64,000 nt of DNA from Falsiroseomonas ponticola (GTDB lineage Bacteria > Pseudomonadota > Alphaproteobacteria > Acetobacterales > Acetobacteraceae), in contig NZ_JAERQN010000002.1 of the NCBI RefSeq assembly GCF_016805305.1, positions 574,677 to 638,676 of the forward strand. The letters run 5' to 3'. Below the pieces are notes generated by a model that saw only the letters and a list, made by a program, of their open reading frames with translations, had not been told where the DNA came from and ran no database searches. This document shows positions 59,936 to 64,000 of the stretch, piece after piece (the stretch's first letter is position 1; each line of letters opens with the position of its first letter). Made by a program: the position numbers and the translations under genes.

Positions 59936-62095
59936 ATGGACACGCACGCCCCCGCGACGCTCGCCGCCGATAGCCCCCAGCGCTTCATCAACCGCGAATT
60001 GTCCTGGCTCGCCTTCAACACAAGGGTGCTGGAAGAAGCGGCCAACCCCCGCCACCCGCTGCTGGAACGCCTGCGCTTCGTCGCCATCAGCGCCTCCAAC
60101 CTCGACGAATTCTATTCCGTCCGCGTCGCTGGCCTCATCGGCCAGGACCGCGCCGGCATCTCCACCCCATCCCCGGATGGCCTGACCCCCGCCCGCCAGC
60201 TCGCCGCCATCCACGGCACCGCCCAGGGCCTCATCGCCGCCCAGCAATCCGCCTGGCATGAGCTGCGCGGCCTCCTCGCCCAGGCCGGCCTGGTGGTCAG
60301 CGACCCGGAGGCCCTCCCCGCCCCCGACCGCGAATGGCTGGAGGGCTGGTTCATGGACCGCGTCTTCCCCGTCCTCACGCCGCTCGCCGTGGACCCCGCC
60401 CACCCCTTCCCCTTCATCGCCAACCTGGCGCTCTGCATGGTCCTGAAACTGGTGCGGGAGGAGGATGGCGGCACCATGCGCGCCCTGCTGCCCGTCCCGC
60501 CCCAGGTGGACCGCTTCATCCGCCTGCCCGCCACGCCGGACCGCACCATCCGCTTCGTGATGCTGGAGGACGTGATCGTCCTCTTCCTCCGCCGTCTCTT
60601 CCCCGGCTTCATCACCGCGGAACACGGCCTCTTCCGCCTCATCCGCGACACCGATGTGGAGTTCGAGGAAGAGGCCGAGGACCTCGTCCGCAGCTACGAA
60701 ACCGCCCTCAAGCGCCGCCGCCGCGGCCGCGCCATCCTGCTCTCCGTCGATGCCCGCATGTCACCCGACATGATCGACCTCGTCGCCCGCGAACTGGATG
60801 CCGACCGCCACAACGTCTTCACCCTGGACGGCCTGCTCGGCGTCACGGACCTGAAGCAGCTGATCGTGGACGATCGCCCCGACCTGCTCTTCACCCCCTA
60901 CACGCCGCGCTTCCCCGAACGGATCCTGGATTTCGGCGGGGACTGCTTCGCCGCCATCGCCGCCAAGGACATCGTCGTCCACCACCCCTACGAATCCTTC
61001 GATGTCGTCGTCCAGTTCCTCCGCCAGGCCGCCCGCGACCCCAACGTCGTCGCCATCAAGCAGACGCTCTACCGCACCACCCGCGACAGCCCCATCGCCA
61101 AGGCCCTGATCGAGGCCGCGGAATCCGGCAAATCCGTCACCGGCATCGTCGAGATCAAGGCAAGGTTCGATGAGGAGCGGAACATCGCCCTCGCCCGCGA
61201 ACTCGAAGCCGCCGGCGTCCAGGTCGTCTACGGCTTCGTCGAGCTGAAGACCCACGCCAAGGTGTCGCTGGTCGTCCGCCGCGAACGCGACGCGCTGCGC
61301 AGCTACGCCCATTTCGGCACCGGCAACTACCACCCCATCACCGCCCGCATCTACACGGACCTCAGCTTCTTCACCGCCGACCCGGCCCTGACGCGCGATG
61401 CCGCCAAGCTCTTCAACTACATGACCGGCTACGCCCGGCCCGAGACGATGGAAGGCCTGGCCTTCGCCCCCCTCACCATCCGCCCGGCCCTCCTCGGCCT
61501 CATCGACCGGGAGATCGCCTTCGCGCGGGACGGCAAGCCCGCCGCCATCTGGCTCAAGCTCAACTCCCTGGTGGACGAACAGCTGATCGACGCGCTCTAC
61601 AAGGCGTCCCAGGCCGGGGTGAAGGTGGATTGCGTGGTGCGCGGCATCTGCTGCCTCCGCCCCGGCGTGCCGGGCCTGTCGGACAACATCCGCGTCAAAT
61701 CCATCGTCGGCCGCTTCCTCGAACACTCCCGCATCTACGTCTTCGGCAACGGCCACCGCCTGCCATCCCGCCGCGCCCGCGTCTTCATCAGCAGCGCCGA
61801 CCTCATGGCCCGCAACATGGACTGGCGCGTGGAAACCATGGTCCCGATCGAGAATGCGACCGTCCATGCCCAGATCCTCGACCAGGTCATGGTGGTGAAC
61901 CTTCAGGACAGCATGCAAAGCTGGCAATTGATGGCGGATGGCACCTACCGCCGCCTGCCGCCCGGTGCCAAACCCGTCTCCGCCCACGAGTATTTCATGA
62001 CCAACCCCTCCCTCTCCGGCCGCGGCAGCGCGCTTCAACAACGGCCGGCCGCCCCATCCCGCCGGTCGCGCCAGGACCGCGTGGCCCAGGATTGA
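59936..62095 (+). CDS. ppk1: Polyphosphate kinase
   Basis: 719-residue PPK1, which reversibly makes polyphosphate from ATP. N domain: [32 protein letters not shown]. Head domain (about 120-330). Catalytic domains: [33 protein letters not shown], and [19 protein letters not shown] with the phosphorylated His, then [24 protein letters not shown] and [17 protein letters not shown]. Full length for the family. Its stop overlaps the ppx start by one base. Confidence 0.97.
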   Translation: MDTHAPATLAADSPQRFINRELSWLAFNTRVLEEAANPRHPLLERLRFVAISASNLDEFYSVRVAGLIGQDRAGISTPSPDGLTPARQLAAIHGTAQGLIAAQQSAWHELRGLLAQAGLVVSDPEALPAPDREWLEGWFMDRVFPVLTPLAVDPAHPFPFIANLALCMVLKLVREEDGGTMRALLPVPPQVDRFIRLPATPDRTIRFVMLEDVIVLFLRRLFPGFITAEHGLFRLIRDTDVEFEEEAEDLVRSYETALKRRRRGRAILLSVDARMSPDMIDLVARELDADRHNVFTLDGLLGVTDLKQLIVDDRPDLLFTPYTPRFPERILDFGGDCFAAIAAKDIVVHHPYESFDVVVQFLRQAARDPNVVAIKQTLYRTTRDSPIAKALIEAAESGKSVTGIVEIKARFDEERNIALARELEAAGVQVVYGFVELKTHAKVSLVVRRERDALRSYAHFGTGNYHPITARIYTDLSFFTADPALTRDAAKLFNYMTGYARPETMEGLAFAPLTIRPALLGLIDREIAFARDGKPAAIWLKLNSLVDEQLIDALYKASQAGVKVDCVVRGICCLRPGVPGLSDNIRVKSIVGRFLEHSRIYVFGNGHRLPSRRARVFISSADLMARNMDWRVETMVPIENATVHAQILDQVMVVNLQDSMQSWQLMADGTYRRLPPGAKPVSAHEYFMTNPSLSGRGSALQQRPAAPSRRSRQDRVAQD

Positions 62096-63612
62096 TGCAG
62101 GACAGACCCCGCTTGGACCTCCCCACCCCGACCCATCCCCCCCGCTTCGGTGTCGTCGACCTCGGCTCCAACTCCGTCCGCCTCGTCATCTTCGAAGGCC
62201 TGACCCGCAACCCGCTGCCCATCTTCAACGAGAAGGCGGTCCTCGGCCTCGGCCGCGGCCTGCAGAACACCGGCCGCCTGAACGAAGCCGCCATCGACCC
62301 GGCGCTGACCGTCATGGCCCGCTACGCCGCCGTCGCCCGCGCCATGGGCGCCAACCCCGTCCAGGTCATCGCCACCGCCGCCGCGCGGGACGCGGAGAAC
62401 GGCCCCGCCTTCATCGAGGCCATCCGCACCCGCCTGCCGGACCTGCCCGTCCGCGTCCTGACCGGGGAGGAGGAAGGCCGCCTCTCCGCCGACGGCGTCC
62501 TCCTCGGCTTCCCCGACGCCGACGGCATCCTGGGCGACCTCGGCGGCGGCTCCCTCGAACTCGTGGACCTCAAGGGCGGCCAGGCCGGCCCCGCCGCCTC
62601 CCTCCCCATCGGCGCCATCCGCCTGGCCGACCGCGCCGGCGGGGACCCCATCCGCGCCCGCGCCATCGTCGAGGGGGACCTGGCCCGCGTGCCCTGGCTC
62701 AAGGCCGGGGAGGGCAGGGACCTCTACCTGGTCGGCGGCGCCTGGCGGGCGCTCGCCCGCATGCACATCGCTCAGACCGGCTACCCCCTCTCCATCGTCC
62801 ACCACTACGTCCTGCGGCGGGAGGAAGCCCGCGACCTCGCCGGCCTGGTCGCCCAATCCCCCCGCAAGGTGCTGGAGAAGATCCCCGGCGCCCCCGCCAA
62901 GCGCCTCGGCGACATGCCCTTCGCCGCCATCACGCTGCGCCGCCTGCTGCGCGCCACCGGGGCGCGGCGCGTCATCTTCTCCGCCAACGGCCTGCGGGAA
63001 GGCTGGTACGCCAACCTCCTGCCGGAGCCGATCCGGCAGGAGGAACCCCTGCTGGCCGCCGGCCGGGACCTGGCCATGCGCTGGGGGCGCGACCCGGCCC
63101 TCGCCCCCGCCCTCCTCGCCTGGACCCACCCGCTGTTCGAGGGTGAGACCCCGGACCAGTCCGACCTCCGCGAAGCCTCCTGCTGGATCGCCGACATCGG
63201 CAGCCACGACCACCCGGACTACCGCGCCGAGCAGGCCTTCTACCGCGTGCTGCGCCAGCCCGGCGTCGGCCTGGACCACCACCAGCGCGCCTTCCTCGCG
63301 ATGGTCGTGGCGCTGCGCTACGAAGCCGACACCACCATGGGCTTCCTGAGCACCGCCCGCGTCCTGCTGGACGCCACCGCCGTGAAACGCGCCGAGGTGC
63401 TGGGCGCCGCCCTGCGCCTGGCCTTCACCCTGTCAGGCGGCACCCCGGTGCTGCTGCGCGGCACATCGCTGCGCCGCCACGGCGGCGAATTGCAGCTGCG
63501 CCTGGTGGAAGGCAGCGGCGTCTTCGCCGGAGAGAGCGTGCAGCGAAGGCTGGACGCGCTGGCCGCGGCGCTGGGGCTGACGGCGACGGTGGAAGTGTCA
63601 GCGGCGGGGTAG
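62095..63612 (+). CDS. ppx: Exopolyphosphatase/guanosine pentaphosphatase
   Basis: 505-residue Ppx/GppA protein, which removes terminal phosphates from polyphosphate, the reverse side of PPK1. Actin-like ATPase fold motifs: VVDLGSNSVRLVIFEG (phosphate 1) and GDLGGGSLELVDL (phosphate 2), with TGEEEGRLSADGVLLG between. The C-terminal helical HD-like part contains DIGSHDHPDYRAEQAF. The ATG at 62095 overlaps the ppk stop. Confidence 0.95.
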   Translation: MQDRPRLDLPTPTHPPRFGVVDLGSNSVRLVIFEGLTRNPLPIFNEKAVLGLGRGLQNTGRLNEAAIDPALTVMARYAAVARAMGANPVQVIATAAARDAENGPAFIEAIRTRLPDLPVRVLTGEEEGRLSADGVLLGFPDADGILGDLGGGSLELVDLKGGQAGPAASLPIGAIRLADRAGGDPIRARAIVEGDLARVPWLKAGEGRDLYLVGGAWRALARMHIAQTGYPLSIVHHYVLRREEARDLAGLVAQSPRKVLEKIPGAPAKRLGDMPFAAITLRRLLRATGARRVIFSANGLREGWYANLLPEPIRQEEPLLAAGRDLAMRWGRDPALAPALLAWTHPLFEGETPDQSDLREASCWIADIGSHDHPDYRAEQAFYRVLRQPGVGLDHHQRAFLAMVVALRYEADTTMGFLSTARVLLDATAVKRAEVLGAALRLAFTLSGGTPVLLRGTSLRRHGGELQLRLVEGSGVFAGESVQRRLDALAAALGLTATVEVSAAG

Positions 63613-63620
63613 CCCCAAAA

Positions 63621-63689
63621 CCCTCCCCCGAGCTTTCGGGGGGTTCGGCGCACTGCGTCGGACGCCGCAGGCTGGCTGGGTGGGGGACC
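63621..63689. repeat. Dispersed GC-rich intergenic repeat, copy C
   Basis: Begins CCCTCCCCCG with hairpin CCCCCGA-GCTT-TCGGGGG (63625-63642), has the middle GACGCCGCAGGCTGG shared with copy B, and ends GGGTGGGGGACC. It lies 8 bases after ppx. Confidence 0.85.
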
Positions 63690-63751
63690 GCGCAACCCCG
63701 CAAACCCACAAGCAACAGCCGAACAAGATCGGGGCTCCGCCCCGAACCCCG

Positions 63752-63774
63752 CTGGGGACGATGATCGTCCCCAG
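63752..63774. repeat. Perfect 23-bp palindrome
   Basis: Arms CTGGGGACGAT (63752-63762) and ATCGTCCCCAG (63764-63774) around one G. A shorter GGGGC/GCCCC hairpin precedes at 63731-63743. The segment looks like a mosaic of repeat units next to the insertion sequence. Confidence 0.85.
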
Positions 63775-63896
63775 ACCCCACCCAACTTGGCGCCGCCGAC
63801 AAACGAGCCCCATTCTCCGTGAATCCTCGCCCCTCGGAGGGGGGGAGCGGGGGTCGCGTAGGCTGACGCGCGCAGCGCGCTAGGCTCCAGACTCAA

Positions 63897-64000
63897 TCAG
63901 GTCCATCCGAGTAGGATGGCGGCGATGGCGACGGCCGAGGCGAAGTTGGCAGCGAGCTTGTCGTATCGGGTGTGGATGCGGCGCCAGTCCTTCAGCCGAC
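63897..64000 (-). mobile_element. 3' end of an IS5-like transposase (partial)
   Basis: The minus strand encodes the end of a transposase reading RLKDWRRIHTRYDKLA ANFASAV and ILLGWT stop. The pattern DWRRIxTRYDKLAxNF near the C-terminus is typical of IS5-family enzymes. The rest of the gene lies outside the window. The end of the element must lie somewhat left of 63897, around the TAGGCTCCAGACTCAATCAG stretch; the terminal repeat cannot be confirmed without the other end. Confidence 0.8.

Noticed and set aside
63598..63813. 71-codon minus-strand open frame downstream of ppx
   Set aside because: It lies entirely in repeat sequence.

Overview
The window looks like chromosomal DNA from a very GC-rich alphaproteobacterium, most likely an Acetobacteraceae member of the Roseomonas type. 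Supporting signs are the hisS-prfA-prmC-DUF4167 order, purN-purM next to a DUF2066 gene and an aa3 oxidase subunit IV gene, hdaA-ppk-ppx, an etfBA pair with a twin-transmembrane gene nearby, and a crowd of Bug/TctC-type periplasmic binding proteins. Family names are read from motifs; nothing was searched against a database. No tRNA, rRNA or CRISPR array was seen.

Region 1 (1-22.9 kb) is a catabolic region. It holds five orphan TctC-type solute-binding proteins, a 2-hydroxyacid dehydrogenase, a ThDP enzyme, an SDR and an amidase. A minus-strand operon encodes an M20 carbamoylase-like hydrolase, a degenerate orotate phosphoribosyltransferase-like protein and a cyanurate/barbiturate-type ring-opening amidohydrolase. 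Beside it on the plus strand are an ornithine cyclodeaminase-like gene, a class 1B PyrK-PyrD pair, and a complete Rieske oxygenase module: oxygenase, unknown 158-residue protein, FAD reductase, binding protein, Rieske ferredoxin and PdxA/TphB-like dehydrogenase. The oxygenase start is covered by a 27-nt near-palindrome. The set suggests uptake, hydroxylation and hydrolytic opening of an N-heterocyclic or aromatic acid; the substrate is unknown.

Region 2 (22-46.4 kb) is mostly core: 3-hydroxyacyl-CoA dehydrogenase, electron transfer flavoprotein, MFS and mechanosensitive channels, ubiG, lysC, a RodZ-like protein, ispG, a MntA-HepT toxin-antitoxin pair, hisS, prfA, prmC, DUF4167, a TetR-cupin divergent pair, a COX IV-like peptide, purN, purM, DUF2066, a CDP-alcohol phosphatidyltransferase and an AI-2E/PerM-type permease. 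GC-rich intergenic repeats recur here.

Region 3 (46.4-52.4 kb) is a surface-glycan-like island: two methyltransferases, two glycosyltransferases and an orphan ParB-like protein, bounded by a long palindrome and a relatively AT-rich gap.

Region 4 (52.4-64 kb) has a PHB depolymerase, a GST and a hydrolase-TPR fusion. It then has a three-gene insert (55.9-59.0 kb) with clearly lower GC: a HEPN-like protein, a KGGVGR-variant ParA-like ATPase and a second P-loop ATPase, joined by ATGA overlaps. This is the best candidate for an undescribed, probably defensive, system. hdaA-ppk-ppx follows, and the window ends in repeats and the 3' end of an IS5-like transposase.
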